NCBI RefSeq assembly: GCF_041435495.1
Contig: NZ_CP108644.1
Location: 496,001-560,000 of the forward strand
Source: Streptomyces sp. NBC_01116
GTDB taxonomy: Bacteria; Actinomycetota; Actinomycetes; Streptomycetales; Streptomycetaceae
Length of the DNA: 64,000 nt
Direction of reading: 5' to 3'
Part shown: positions 43,477-52,669 of the stretch, piece after piece
Layout of the letters: each line of letters opens with the position of its first letter
Position numbering within the stretch: the stretch's first letter is position 1
Program-made: the position numbers and the translations under genes
The notes under the pieces: generated by a model
The model's database searches: none
What the model was told of the DNA's origin: nothing
The model's input: only the letters and a program-made list of their open reading frames with translations

Positions 43477-43798
43477 CGAACGCGCGCATGGCTGGCGGGT
43501 GGGACCTCGAAGAGGTCGACGGGGCCTCGGTACTCACGTGCGAGCCCGGGATGCGGTCTGCGGTCTGCCGCTGCGACAGCAGGCCGGCAGCCACTTCCCG
43601 AGAAGCCCCGGAACCGGTATCCGTAAGACATGACCACTCCGGATAGCAATCCGCGGCCGGCCCGCGACTCGTACGCGGCATGGGGGATCCTGACCGGAGA
43701 CTCGGCAGAATGTCACCTCCCGGCTGCGCGGTGGCGGTGGCCCCCGGACCGCGGGAAAGTGCGTTGTCGGGGGCGTTCGGGTGTGCCAGGGTCGCCCG
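43477..43798. other. 322-bp stretch without recognisable features
   Basis: A short ATG frame at 43630-43818 lacks a recognisable fold and overlaps the DinB start, so it is not called. No repeat or operator was recognised. Confidence 0.4.
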
Positions 43799-44326
43799 GT
43801 GAACGCTTCGCGATGTGACCTTCTGCGCCGCCAGTTCGACCTGACGTGGTCGCTCTTCGAGTACCACCTGGAGCGGCTCGGCACCGAGGACTTCCTCTGG
43901 CGGCCGACGCCGTTGTGCTGGACGGTGCACCTGGGGGCCGACGGGCGGTGGATGCCGGACGGGGCGGAGACGGAGCCCGACCCCGTTCCGGTGCCGACGA
44001 TCGGCTGGCTCAGCTGGCACATCGACTGGTGGTGGAGCACGACCGTCGAGCACTCCCTGGGCCGCACGCCCCGGGACCGGGAGGACGTCGCGTGGCCGGG
44101 CGACGCCGAGGGGGCCATCGGCCGGCTGCGTGAGCTCCGGGAGCAGTGGCTGGGGGTGCTGGACGGCCTTGACGACGCGGCTCTCGACGCCGCCGCACCG
44201 TCTCCCTGGGGGCAGGGGCCGGACCACACCGTCGCGGACACGGCCGCCTGGGTGAACGCCGAGCTGATGAAGAACGTCGCGGAGATCGGACAGCTCCGGA
44301 TGTTGCGCGCGGCGTCCTCTGACTGA
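43799..44326 (+). CDS. DinB-family protein
   Basis: This 175-aa four-helix protein belongs to the DinB/YfiT superfamily, many of whose members are metal-dependent thiol transferases. Visible features are an N-terminal helix with RRQFDLTWSLFEYHLERL, WTVHLGADGRWMPD, the His-rich helix IGWLSWHIDWWWSTTVEH and the C-terminal VADTAAWVNAELMKNVAEIG. The GTG at 43799 is preferred over an upstream ATG that lacks a ribosome site. The substrate is unknown. Confidence 0.85.
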   Translation: MNASRCDLLRRQFDLTWSLFEYHLERLGTEDFLWRPTPLCWTVHLGADGRWMPDGAETEPDPVPVPTIGWLSWHIDWWWSTTVEHSLGRTPRDREDVAWPGDAEGAIGRLRELREQWLGVLDGLDDAALDAAAPSPWGQGPDHTVADTAAWVNAELMKNVAEIGQLRMLRAASSD

Positions 44327-44359
44327 CCGGGCAGCCGCGGCGCCGACCGCCGTCCGGGT

Positions 44360-46060
44360 TCACCTGGCCACGGCCCGGCAGTAGGCCTCGTCGCCGGCGA
44401 GAAGGTTGCGGTGGGTGCCCTCGGCGGTGACGACGCCCCCGTCCAGGACGAGCACCCGGTCCGCGGCGTCCAGGAGCGCCGGACTGCTGGTCATCACCAG
44501 AGTGGTGCGGCCTCTGCGCAGCTTCGCGACGTTGCGCGCGATGAGCTGCTCGGTGACCGCGTCGACGGCCGTCGTGGGGTCGTGCAGGACCAGCATCTCG
44601 CTGTCGGCGGCCAACGCGCGGGCCAGGGAGAGACGTTGGCGCTGGCCGCCCGAGAGGTTCGCGCCCCGGTCGCGTACCACGTGGTCGAGCCCCTCCCGGT
44701 ACAGAGCGACGACATCGGTGAGCATGGACGCCTCGACGGCCTCCGTGATCGTCCGGCCGGTGCCCGCCGGGTCGATGTTCGTGCGGAGGGTGCCGGCGAA
44801 GATCTCCCCGTCGTACGGGTTCACCAGCAGGTGTTCGCGGACGGCCTCGATCGACAGGTCGGCGATCTCCCGGCCGCCGACGCGCACCACTCCCCCGTAC
44901 GTGTGGGGAGCGGCGTTCACCGCGAGGACGGAGGCGAGGTCGGCCGCCGCTCGCGGCTGATAGGCGGCGATCGCCACGAACTCACCGGCCGCCACCGAGA
45001 ACGTGACCCCCTGGAGCGTCCCGTGGCGTACGCCCTCGACCTCCAGGCTCCCGCCGGGCTCCGGGTGCCCGGTCCCCGGTGTCGACACCGGCCGCGCGGC
45101 GAGGACCAGAGCCATGCGCTCGGCCGAAGCACGGGCCATCATCACGTACTTGGGCATCTCGGCGAACAGCCTGAGCGGTTCCATGATGAACTGCGCGAGG
45201 CCCACGGCCATGACGAGTTCGCCGATGGTGATCCGGCCCTCGAACGCCAGCAGGCCGGCCGTCAGCGAGACGGCCGCGGCGAGGACCGCGTTGAGGGCCA
45301 GCGCGGTGCCCGCGTAGGCGCCGTTCACGCGGGCGACGGTGATCGCCTGGCGCTTCGCGTCCGTGCTGAGCTCGCGGTAGGCCCCGAAGGCGGCGTGGTT
45401 GCCGCCGAACCCGTGCAGCGGGCGCAGCCCGATGATCAGGTCGGCGACCTTGGCGCCCGCCCGGGCCACCTTGGCCTGCTGTTCCCGCGTACTTGCCCCG
45501 ATCCGCTTGGACATCACGGCGAGTACCGACAGGATCGCGACGGTCCCCACGATCACCAGCAGACCGAGCCGGAGGTCGGCGAGGGCCAGGGCGACCGACG
45601 CGACGGCCACCGCGACGAGCGAGCTGATCAGCAGCGGCACCACCTCGATGATGTCGGCGGTCTGGTCGGCGTCCTCGGTGGCGATGGTCAGGATCTCGCC
45701 GGACTTGAGGTCCACGTCCCTGGCCACCGGCTGGAGCCCGCAGGCGGCCACCCGCACCCGCCAGCGGTGCGCCTCGGTGGTGTTGGCCTTCTGCAGCACG
45801 CGCATGCCGAACCGCCAGGACAGGGAGACCGTCGTGATGATCACGGCGAGCGAACCGATCGAGACGCCGAGCGATCCGAGGCCGCGGTCCCGCATCGTGT
45901 GCTCGACGATCAGTCCGAGCGCGATGGGGAACGCGGTCTCCGCCGCCTGGTACAGGCTCATGAGCACGGTGCCCGCGATCATGGCGCCCTTGTTGCGCCG
46001 CAGGGCCGTCAGCAGGATGGCGGCCCCCGGGCGGGGCCGGGTGGTGTCGGAGGTCTTCAT
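44360..46060 (-). CDS. cchI: ABC exporter half with degenerate ATP site (CchI-like)
   Basis: This 566-aa half transporter has about six membrane segments then an ATP-binding domain. The Walker A region reads AIAAYQPRAAADLASVL (about residues 362-376), with no GxGKST and no Lys. Walker B reads LVLHDPTTAVD, with H and D in place of D and E. Its signature ANLSGGQRQRLSLARAL is intact. The partner gene upstream has the opposite defects, so the two should form one heterodimer with a single active site. Position matches the cch exporter. The ATG at 46060 lacks a good ribosome site; GTG 46174 is an alternative. Export of a hydroxamate siderophore is inferred. Confidence 0.85.
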   Translation of the reverse strand: MKTSDTTRPRPGAAILLTALRRNKGAMIAGTVLMSLYQAAETAFPIALGLIVEHTMRDRGLGSLGVSIGSLAVIITTVSLSWRFGMRVLQKANTTEAHRWRVRVAACGLQPVARDVDLKSGEILTIATEDADQTADIIEVVPLLISSLVAVAVASVALALADLRLGLLVIVGTVAILSVLAVMSKRIGASTREQQAKVARAGAKVADLIIGLRPLHGFGGNHAAFGAYRELSTDAKRQAITVARVNGAYAGTALALNAVLAAAVSLTAGLLAFEGRITIGELVMAVGLAQFIMEPLRLFAEMPKYVMMARASAERMALVLAARPVSTPGTGHPEPGGSLEVEGVRHGTLQGVTFSVAAGEFVAIAAYQPRAAADLASVLAVNAAPHTYGGVVRVGGREIADLSIEAVREHLLVNPYDGEIFAGTLRTNIDPAGTGRTITEAVEASMLTDVVALYREGLDHVVRDRGANLSGGQRQRLSLARALAADSEMLVLHDPTTAVDAVTEQLIARNVAKLRRGRTTLVMTSSPALLDAADRVLVLDGGVVTAEGTHRNLLAGDEAYCRAVAR

Positions 46061-46267
46061 CAAGGTGGCGGGCGTTCGCTTCCGGGTTCGCGGGGTGGAC
46101 GGACGGTTCGCGGATGGTACTGACAGGACCGTACCCGCGGACCGCGGACCCGGCGCCGGCCCCGAAAGCGGCACCGATGTCCGGCACCAGGGTCCGGGCG
46201 GTGCCGGCGCGCGGGCCGGGGTGCCGGACGGTCCGGCCGGTGTCGACGAACCCGCGGGTCAGTACAG

Positions 46268-48058
46268 CTAACTGCCTTCTCGCCACGCGCGCCACAGTCG
46301 GGCGTACTGACCGCCCAGCGCGACCAGTTCGCCGTGCGTTCCCTCCTCCACCACACGTCCCGCCGACAGCACGGCGATCCGGTCCGCGGTCATCGCCTGG
46401 GTCAGCCGGTGGGCCACGAACAGCGTGGTCCGGCCGGAGCAGGCGGCCAGCACGGCGCGTTCCAGCTCGGCTGCGCCCTCGCTGCCCGCCTCCGCGGTCG
46501 ACTCGTCGAGCACGACCACCGGAGAGCGGCTGAGCACCAGCCGGGCCAGGGCGATCTGGGCGACCTTGGTGACGTCCAGGCGCTCGCCCCCCTCGCCGAC
46601 CACGGCGTCCAGAGCACCGGGCAGGAGTTCGGCCCACCCTCCGGCGCCGACCGTGCGCAGCGCGGCCCTGAGCTCGTCGTCGCTCGCGTCCGGCGCGGCG
46701 AGCCGCAGGTCGTCGGCGAGCGGACCGGAGAACACGTGGGTCTCCTGGGTCAGGATGCTCACCAGGGCGCGTGCCCCAGCCTCGTCCGTGTCGGCGAGGT
46801 CGTGCGTCCCGATGCGCACGGACCCGGCCTGCGGTCTTCCGATGCCGGCGATGAGCGCGGCCAGGGTCGACTTTCCGGCGCCCGTCGCCCCGACCAGGGC
46901 GAGCGAACCGCCGGCCGGGATGGACAGGGACACCTCCCGCAGCACCGGTTCCTCGGCCCCGGGATAGGTGAAGGTCAGTCCCTCCACCGTGACCGGGTAG
47001 GGCGCGGCCTCGGCGGGCGGTACGGATCCGTCGCCCACCAGCCGCTCCTCGGACGGCTCCTGGAACACGCCGACGAGGCGGGCCAGGCTCGCTCCGGACT
47101 TCTGAGCCTCGTCGAAGGTGAACATGATGGCGCCCAGCGGGGTGAACAGGCGGTGGAACATCAGCGGGGCGGCCGACACCTCGCCCAGGGTGGCCGCGTC
47201 CGCCTCCAGGAGGGCGTATCCGGCGAGCAGGATGAGGACGAGTCCGATGAACTCGGCCCGGTTCTCCCGGCCGACGAACCGCCCGAAGAAGCGGAACACC
47301 TCCACGCCGAGATCGCGCACCCGCCACGACTCGCCGGTGACCCTGTCGCGTACGGCGTTCTCCAGGCGGTACGCCCGGACCGTGTCGATGCCGTTCAGTC
47401 CGCTGATCAGCGCCTGGGCTCGGTCGGCCTGGGCCACCCGCTGCCTCCGGTAGAGGGGCGCCGAGCGGGGCAGGTACCAGCGCAGCGCGAGCACGTACGC
47501 GGGCAGGGCGCAGGCTCCGGCCAGGCCGAGCCGCCAGTCGAGACCGAACATGCCGATCGTCGCGATGCCGACCAGGACGCCCGCCGAGAACACGGTGGGG
47601 ACGGCGGTCCTGATCCCTTTGGAGATCACGGCCACGTCGTCGCCGACGCGGGACAGCACGTCCCCTCGGCCGACCTCCTCGACGCGGGCGCTGGGCATCC
47701 CCAGCACGGCGCGGACGGCTTCCTCGCGGAGTCGCGCGAGCAGTTCGGCCCCGAGCTTCCCGGTCAGGAACGTGGAGGCCGCGGTGGCCGCGGCGCCGAA
47801 CAGCGCGGCGGCCACCATCAGGACTCCGACGGTGAGGAGTATCGAGCGCGATGCGCCACCGACCACCCCGTCGACGACCCGGCCGAGCAGCAGCACCGGG
47901 AGCACCTGGAGCGCGGCCCCGACCACCGTGGTGAGGACGGTGGAGACCGTCAGCCACGGGGCCCGCCGACAGTGGCCGGCCACCCAGCGGGCGGCCTCGC
48001 CCCCGCTCGCCGTGTGCAGGTTCGCCGGGGCGGCGGTGGACGTACCGGTGGCCGTCAC
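46268..48058 (-). CDS. cchG: ABC exporter half with intact Walker motifs, degenerate signature (CchG-like)
   Basis: This 596-aa half transporter has an intact Walker A (VGATGAGKST, near residue 388) and Walker B (VVVLDESTAEAG). The LSGGQ signature is replaced by LDVTKVAQIALARLVL. Combined with the neighbouring half it gives one complete and one dead ATP site. It starts at a GTG with a weak ribosome site. The 207-bp gap to the other exporter half is where the coelichelin NRPS gene would sit in the canonical cluster; here it is missing. Confidence 0.87.
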   Translation of the reverse strand: MTATGTSTAAPANLHTASGGEAARWVAGHCRRAPWLTVSTVLTTVVGAALQVLPVLLLGRVVDGVVGGASRSILLTVGVLMVAAALFGAAATAASTFLTGKLGAELLARLREEAVRAVLGMPSARVEEVGRGDVLSRVGDDVAVISKGIRTAVPTVFSAGVLVGIATIGMFGLDWRLGLAGACALPAYVLALRWYLPRSAPLYRRQRVAQADRAQALISGLNGIDTVRAYRLENAVRDRVTGESWRVRDLGVEVFRFFGRFVGRENRAEFIGLVLILLAGYALLEADAATLGEVSAAPLMFHRLFTPLGAIMFTFDEAQKSGASLARLVGVFQEPSEERLVGDGSVPPAEAAPYPVTVEGLTFTYPGAEEPVLREVSLSIPAGGSLALVGATGAGKSTLAALIAGIGRPQAGSVRIGTHDLADTDEAGARALVSILTQETHVFSGPLADDLRLAAPDASDDELRAALRTVGAGGWAELLPGALDAVVGEGGERLDVTKVAQIALARLVLSRSPVVVLDESTAEAGSEGAAELERAVLAACSGRTTLFVAHRLTQAMTADRIAVLSAGRVVEEGTHGELVALGGQYARLWRAWREGS

Positions 48059-48093
48059 ACGGAGACCGGATCTCGTCCGGGCACGGGGAGGTG

Positions 48094-48127
48094 GGTCGTC
48101 ATCTCTGCTTGGTCGTCATCTCTGCTT
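48094..48127. repeat. 17-bp tandem duplication
   Basis: GGTCGTCATCTCTGCTT is repeated exactly at 48094-48110 and 48111-48127, in the gap between the binding lipoprotein and the exporter gene downstream of it. It is probably replication slippage; a binding site is possible. Confidence 0.7.
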
Positions 48128-48186
48128 GGTAGATATTTCCACTGCCCGGCGTCACTGCCGACCGACGTCTCTGCTGACCGGCCTCT

Positions 48187-49236
48187 CTACTCGACCGACG
48201 CGACGAGCTCGTCGATCGCGTACGGCAGGGAGAGCAGGGTGCCCTGGGACATCGCCGCCCCGACCGCCGGACCCTCGCTGTCCAGCAGGTAGGAGACCTT
48301 GCCGTTCTTGACGGCCGGGAGGTTGGTGAACAGCTCGAACTTCTTGAGCGCGTCCGTGTCCGCCTTGTCGTTGATCACGAAGATCTGGTCGACGTCCACC
48401 AGATCGACGCGCTCGGGGGAGAGTTCGGTGGAGAAGCCGCCGTCGGCGATCTTGTCGATCTCGGTCTGGTAGGTGAACCCGGTGCCGGTGACGAGCCGTC
48501 CGCGCACGTCGGTGGAGGTGAAGGCCGAGATCGAGTCCTTGTACCAGGACAGCGCGACGGCCTTCTTTCCGCCGAACTCGGGGTGGGCCTTCTTCGCGGT
48601 GTCCAGCTTCCCCTGGATCTCCTTCACCAGTGCGGCGCCCTCCTTCTCCTTGCCGAGCGCCTTGGCGATGTGCACCGCGTTGTCCTGCCACGGGGCGCTG
48701 AAGAGCTCCTTCTCGCCCTTGGTGCGGCCCACGGTCGGGGCGATCTTGGAGAGCTTCTCGTAGGCCGCCTCGTCGACCTCGGAGTAGACCGCGATGATCA
48801 GGTCGGGGCGCAGGGAGGCGATCTTCTCGAAGTTGGGGCCCGCGTCGCCGTTCTTCATGACGACCTCGGGACGGGTGTCGCCCCACTGGTCCTTCACCCA
48901 GGGCCACTGCGTGTTGATGTCGGGCGTCCGGCCCGCCGGGTTCGGGTACTGGTCGACCATGCCGACCGGCTTGACGCCGAACGCCAGGACGGCCTGGTCG
49001 TCGGTGTAGCCGACGGTGACCACCCGCTCGGGGGCCTTGGTGACCTCGGTGGATCCGAACGCGTGCTCCACGGTGACCGGGAACGCTCCGCCGCCCGCCG
49101 CCGGGGCGCCGTCGTTCTTCTCGTCCGCCGCGTCGTTGCCGCATCCCGCGAGGAGACCGACGCCGAGGGCGGCCGCGGACACCGCGGCGGCCAGCCGCCG
49201 CCACGGCTTCAGAGACGTCGTTCGTTGGAGAGGCAT
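48187..49236 (-). CDS. cchF: Iron-siderophore-binding lipoprotein (CchF-like)
   Basis: This 349-aa extracellular binding protein belongs to the FecB/FhuD class. The signal peptide ends in the lipobox GLLAGC. The mature part has VEHAFGSTEVTKAPERVVTV, LRPDLIIAVYSEVDEAAYEK and LDSEGPAVGAAMSQGTLLSL. It has AAGGGA ahead of the ATG and an iron box 71 bp upstream. It is followed by the exporter halves and preceded by importer ATPase and permeases, as in coelichelin clusters. It probably captures a ferric hydroxamate. Confidence 0.92.
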   Translation of the reverse strand: MPLQRTTSLKPWRRLAAAVSAAALGVGLLAGCGNDAADEKNDGAPAAGGGAFPVTVEHAFGSTEVTKAPERVVTVGYTDDQAVLAFGVKPVGMVDQYPNPAGRTPDINTQWPWVKDQWGDTRPEVVMKNGDAGPNFEKIASLRPDLIIAVYSEVDEAAYEKLSKIAPTVGRTKGEKELFSAPWQDNAVHIAKALGKEKEGAALVKEIQGKLDTAKKAHPEFGGKKAVALSWYKDSISAFTSTDVRGRLVTGTGFTYQTEIDKIADGGFSTELSPERVDLVDVDQIFVINDKADTDALKKFELFTNLPAVKNGKVSYLLDSEGPAVGAAMSQGTLLSLPYAIDELVASVE

Positions 49237-49306
49237 CCGGAATCCCTTGCTTTCGCGCTGTCCACTGCGCCCCGGTACGAGGGCAGCCAGACTGTACCGT
49301 GACACC

Positions 49307-49325
49307 TGAGGCCAGCCTAGCCTTA
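49307..49325. promoter_or_regulatory. Iron box upstream of cchF-like gene
   Basis: TGAGGCCAGCCTAGCCTTA is a weaker iron-box match (about 14 of 19) between the ATPase stop and the lipoprotein start. Confidence 0.65.
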
Positions 49326-49344
49326 CCCGGGAACTTTCCACTGG

Positions 49345-50235
49345 TCAGGACGGGTTGAGCCGCCCCTCGGGAGTCGTCGGCCGGTCGGACGCCGCCTGGG
49401 GCGGCCGGACGTGCGCCCGGCCGATCGGCACGATGAGCGGCCGGTCGCCCACCGGGTCGTCGATCACCATGGCCCGCAGCCCGAACGCCTCGTGCAGCAG
49501 CTCGGCGGTGATCACGTCCCGGGGGTGCCCCTGCGCCAGGACGGCGCCCTCCCGCATGACGACGAGGTTGTCGCTGTAGCGCGTCGCCAGATTGAGGTCG
49601 TGCAGCACCATGACCACGGTGCGGCCCGACTCGTGGAGGTCGTCGACCAGGTCGAGTACGTCGATGGCGTGGGCCAGGTCCAGATAGGTGGTCGGCTCGT
49701 CGAGCAGCAGCAGATCGGTGCCCTGGGCCAGGGTCATCGATATCCATACGCGCTGGCGCTGTCCGCCGGACAGCGAGTCGACGGACCGGTCGGCCAGGTC
49801 CGCCACCCCGGTCATGGCCAGCGCGCGCCGCACCACGTCGGCGTCGTCCGACGACCACTGCCGCAGCCAGCTCTGGTGCGGATGGCGTCCGCGGGCGACC
49901 AGGTCGGCGACGGTCAGCCCGTCCGGGGCGACCGGCGCCTGCGGCAGCAGCCCGAGCTTCTTCGCGACGTCCCTGGTCCGGAGCCTGCCGATGTCCTCGC
50001 CGTCCAGCACGACGGTGCCGCCGGCCGGCTTGAGCAGCCGGGTCAGGGTCCGCAACAGGGTGGACTTCCCACAGCCGTTGGGGCCGATGATCGTCGTGAT
50101 CACCCCGGGTGGAATGGCGACGTCGAGCTGGTCGATGACCGGCCGGTCGCCGTAGCCGACGGTGATGCCCCGGGCGGCCAGCCGCGGGACCTCCCCGACG
50201 CCGGCATCGGTCCGGGCGGTGAACTGAGCGGCCAC
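49345..50235 (-). CDS. cchE: Fe-siderophore ABC transporter ATPase (CchE-like)
   Basis: This is a 296-aa FecE-type ATPase with GPNGCGKST, LSGGQRQRVWISMTLAQ, LLLLDEPTTYLD and VLHDLN. The GTG at 50235 with AAGGGGGG five bases upstream is preferred. An ATG at 50271 is possible but sits 3 bp from the 164-bp repeat. The C-terminal tail (RPPQAASDRPTTPEG) is longer than usual. The repeat separates it from the permease gene, which may affect co-expression. Confidence 0.92.
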   Translation of the reverse strand: MAAQFTARTDAGVGEVPRLAARGITVGYGDRPVIDQLDVAIPPGVITTIIGPNGCGKSTLLRTLTRLLKPAGGTVVLDGEDIGRLRTRDVAKKLGLLPQAPVAPDGLTVADLVARGRHPHQSWLRQWSSDDADVVRRALAMTGVADLADRSVDSLSGGQRQRVWISMTLAQGTDLLLLDEPTTYLDLAHAIDVLDLVDDLHESGRTVVMVLHDLNLATRYSDNLVVMREGAVLAQGHPRDVITAELLHEAFGLRAMVIDDPVGDRPLIVPIGRAHVRPPQAASDRPTTPEGRLNPS

Positions 50236-50273
50236 AAGCCCCCCTTGTCGAGGTTCGCCTACTTCTGCCATCC

Positions 50274-50437
50274 AAGGGCTGTCCCGTCATCCCTGGCGGG
50301 CGCGCGACGACAGCTACGGCACCTCGCCGCGTTGTCGGAGCATCCCCATACATCCAGTATGCGGACGTCCCTCCGCCTGGCGATGCACCGCATCGGGTGC
50401 CGCACGCTGATCCACCAGGGATGGCGGGAAAGCCCTT
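50274..50437. repeat. 164-bp structured repeat, copy 2
   Basis: This is the same length and orientation as the copy at 507-670, about 90% identical by eye. Ends are AAGGGCTGTCCCG and CGGGAAAGCCCTT. The three internal hairpins are unchanged (50308-50337, 50347-50361, 50382-50394). At three stem positions both arms changed together relative to copy 1, so pairing is kept. It lies between the permease and ATPase genes of the cch-like operon, and its right end forms part of the permease stop codon. Confidence 0.8.
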
Positions 50438-51524
50438 AGCGGAGGTTCGCCCGTATCAGCAGGTACACCAGGAAGGGGCCGCCGATCAGAGCGGTGACCA
50501 CGCCGACCGGCAGACCGATCGGCAGGGCCGCTCGGGCCACCAGGTCCGAGCCGATCAGCAGCAGCGCGCCCACCAGGCCGGAGGCGATGACCGGCGGCGT
50601 CGGCCACCCGGTCAGCCGCATCGCCACCTGGGGCGCCACCAGCGCGACGAACGGGACCGGCCCCGCCGCGCTCACCCCCACGGCCGCCAGCAGGACCGCG
50701 CAGAGCAGCAGGACGGCCCGTACCCGGCGGAACCGTACGCCGAGCCCGGCGGCGACGTCGTCGCCGAGGTGCATCGGCTTGAACGGGAAGGCCACCACGG
50801 CCACGACTCCCAGCAGGACGAGCGTGCACCAGAACGCCACCCGCACCTCGTCCCAGGTCCGGTTGTCCAGCGAGCCGACCAGCCACACCTGGGCGCGCGC
50901 GACGTCCCGTATGTCGGCAGAGGCCAGCAGCCAGGTCGTGACCGCCTGCATCATGACGGTCACCGAGATGCCGATGAGGATCAGCCGGAAGCCGTCGACG
51001 CCGCGCCGCCAGGCGAGGAAGTACACCAGCAGCCCCGTGCCGAGTCCGCCCAGGAGGGCCGCCGCGGGCAGTCCGACGGAGCCGGCCGCCGCGGCGGCGG
51101 TCCCGCCCGTCGCCGTCACCAGGAACACCGCGACGGCGCCGGCCCCGGCGGTGATCCCGAGGATGTCCGGGCTGGCCAGCGGGTTGCGTGCCACGGACTG
51201 GGTGATCGCCCCGGACACGCCCAGGGCGATCCCCACCACGAGGCCGGCCAGCGCCCGGGGCATCCGGAGGTCCATGACCACGAAGACGTCGACCTGTTCG
51301 CCCCGGCCGAAGATGGTGGCGATCACCCGGGAGAGGCCGATGGGGAAGTCCCCGATGCTGATGGAGAGGCAGAAGACCAGGAAGACCGCCGCCGCGAGCA
51401 CCAGCGTGACCAGGACGAGCCAGGGCCGCCAGACGAACGACACCCGGCCGAGCCGCACACCCGGCGGCATCGACGCTTTCACTCCGCCCTGCGGCATCGA
51501 CGCTCCCACTTCGGTCCCGTTCAT
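50436..51524 (-). CDS. cchD: FecCD siderophore permease (CchD-like)
   Basis: This 362-aa permease with about nine to ten helices shows LRMPRALAGLVVGIALGVSG, RNPLASPDILGITAGAGAVA, LVGSLDNRTWDEV and PLPIGL-type C-terminal LPIGLPVGVVTALIGGPFLV. It pairs with the permease that overlaps its start (ATGA). Its stop codon TAA spans the junction with the 164-bp repeat, so insertion of the repeat set or reset the gene end after ...LLIRANLR. The length is normal for the family, so little or nothing was lost. Confidence 0.92.
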   Translation of the reverse strand: MNGTEVGASMPQGGVKASMPPGVRLGRVSFVWRPWLVLVTLVLAAAVFLVFCLSISIGDFPIGLSRVIATIFGRGEQVDVFVVMDLRMPRALAGLVVGIALGVSGAITQSVARNPLASPDILGITAGAGAVAVFLVTATGGTAAAAAGSVGLPAAALLGGLGTGLLVYFLAWRRGVDGFRLILIGISVTVMMQAVTTWLLASADIRDVARAQVWLVGSLDNRTWDEVRVAFWCTLVLLGVVAVVAFPFKPMHLGDDVAAGLGVRFRRVRAVLLLCAVLLAAVGVSAAGPVPFVALVAPQVAMRLTGWPTPPVIASGLVGALLLIGSDLVARAALPIGLPVGVVTALIGGPFLVYLLIRANLR

Positions 51525-52579
51525 GCGCTCCTGAACTTCCCTCGCCACACCAGGGCCGCGAAGAAGGGCGCCCCGAGGAGGGCGACCACGATGCCCGATT
51601 CCAGCTCACCGGGCCGCACCACCAGACGGCCCACGATGTCGCAGACCAGCAGGACGCCGGATCCGAGCAGACCCGCGTACGGCACCAGCCAGCGGTAGTC
51701 GGGGCCGGTCAGATACCGGGCCACGTGGGCCACCATCAGCCCGAGGAAGGCGATGGGGCCGCAGGCCGCCGTGGCGGCCCCCGCCAGCAGGGTGACGGCG
51801 ACGATGCCGATCGTGCGGCTCACCGCGAGGTTCACCCCCAGCGCCCGCGCCACGTCGTCGCCCAGGTTGAGCAGATTGAGGGCGGGCAGCGTGATCAGCG
51901 CCAGGACCAGGCCGACCGCCATGAATCCGGTCACCGGCCAGATGACGTCGAATCCGACGCCGGCCACGGAGCCGGCGTTCCAGAACCGCAGCGCGTTCAG
52001 GGACTTCTGGTCGGACAGCGCCACCGCCGTGGTCATGGCGGCGAGGAACACGGTGACGCCCTGCCCGGCCAGGGCGAGGGTCAGCGGGTTGCCCGCGCCC
52101 CTGCCGAGGCTCGCCAGGCCGAAGACGACGACACCGGCGGCGCCCGCGCCCAGGAAGGCGAACCAGACGTACTGGAACGGGTCGGTGAACCCGAACAGGG
52201 CGATGACCGACACCACCGCGAAGGAGGCCCCGGCGTTCACCCCCAGCAGTCCGGTGTCGGCGACGGGGTTGCGCGTGTACCCCTGGATCAGCGCCCCGCC
52301 GACCCCGAGGGCCAGGCCCGCCACGATCGCGAGGACGGTCCGGGGCAGGCGGACGGTCTGCACGATGAGCCGGATCTCGGTGAGCTTCTGGTCGGGATCG
52401 GGATCCGCGAACAACCCGTACCAGACCTCGCCGGGGCTCAACGCGCGCGCCCCGACGACCAGCGAGACCGTCGCCGAGACCACCAGCGTCACCGTGAGGA
52501 CGCCCAGCCCCACGACCCGCCGTCGCCGGGTGTCCGTCGTCCCCCCTGGCGCGGGGCGCTCCACTGCGGTGGTGAACAT
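51521..52579 (-). CDS. cchC: FecCD siderophore permease (CchC-like)
   Basis: This 352-aa partner permease shows VRLPRTVLAIVAGLALGVGG, RNPVADTGLLGVNAGASFAV, GLASLGRGAGNPLTLALAGQ and PIAFLGLMVAHVARYLTGPD. It overlaps the downstream permease by ATGA and lies 90 bp behind the hydroxylase. It is transcribed from the iron box at 54127 with the hydroxylase, by inference. Confidence 0.93.
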   Translation of the reverse strand: MFTTAVERPAPGGTTDTRRRRVVGLGVLTVTLVVSATVSLVVGARALSPGEVWYGLFADPDPDQKLTEIRLIVQTVRLPRTVLAIVAGLALGVGGALIQGYTRNPVADTGLLGVNAGASFAVVSVIALFGFTDPFQYVWFAFLGAGAAGVVVFGLASLGRGAGNPLTLALAGQGVTVFLAAMTTAVALSDQKSLNALRFWNAGSVAGVGFDVIWPVTGFMAVGLVLALITLPALNLLNLGDDVARALGVNLAVSRTIGIVAVTLLAGAATAACGPIAFLGLMVAHVARYLTGPDYRWLVPYAGLLGSGVLLVCDIVGRLVVRPGELESGIVVALLGAPFFAALVWRGKFRSA

Positions 52580-52669
52580 GTCGAGGAACGATATCCCTAC
52601 GATCGGATCGCTTGCGCTCGGCCCGCCCCGCGGGCGGCCGGGCGGGCCGAGCGCCGAACTCGCCGCGGG

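Noticed and set aside
43630..43818. 62-codon ATG frame before the DinB gene
   Set aside because: No ribosome site or fold, and it overlaps the DinB start in another frame.
46061..46267. NRPS remnant between the two exporter halves
   Set aside because: All three minus-strand frames were read; no condensation, adenylation or carrier motif remains, so only absence can be claimed.
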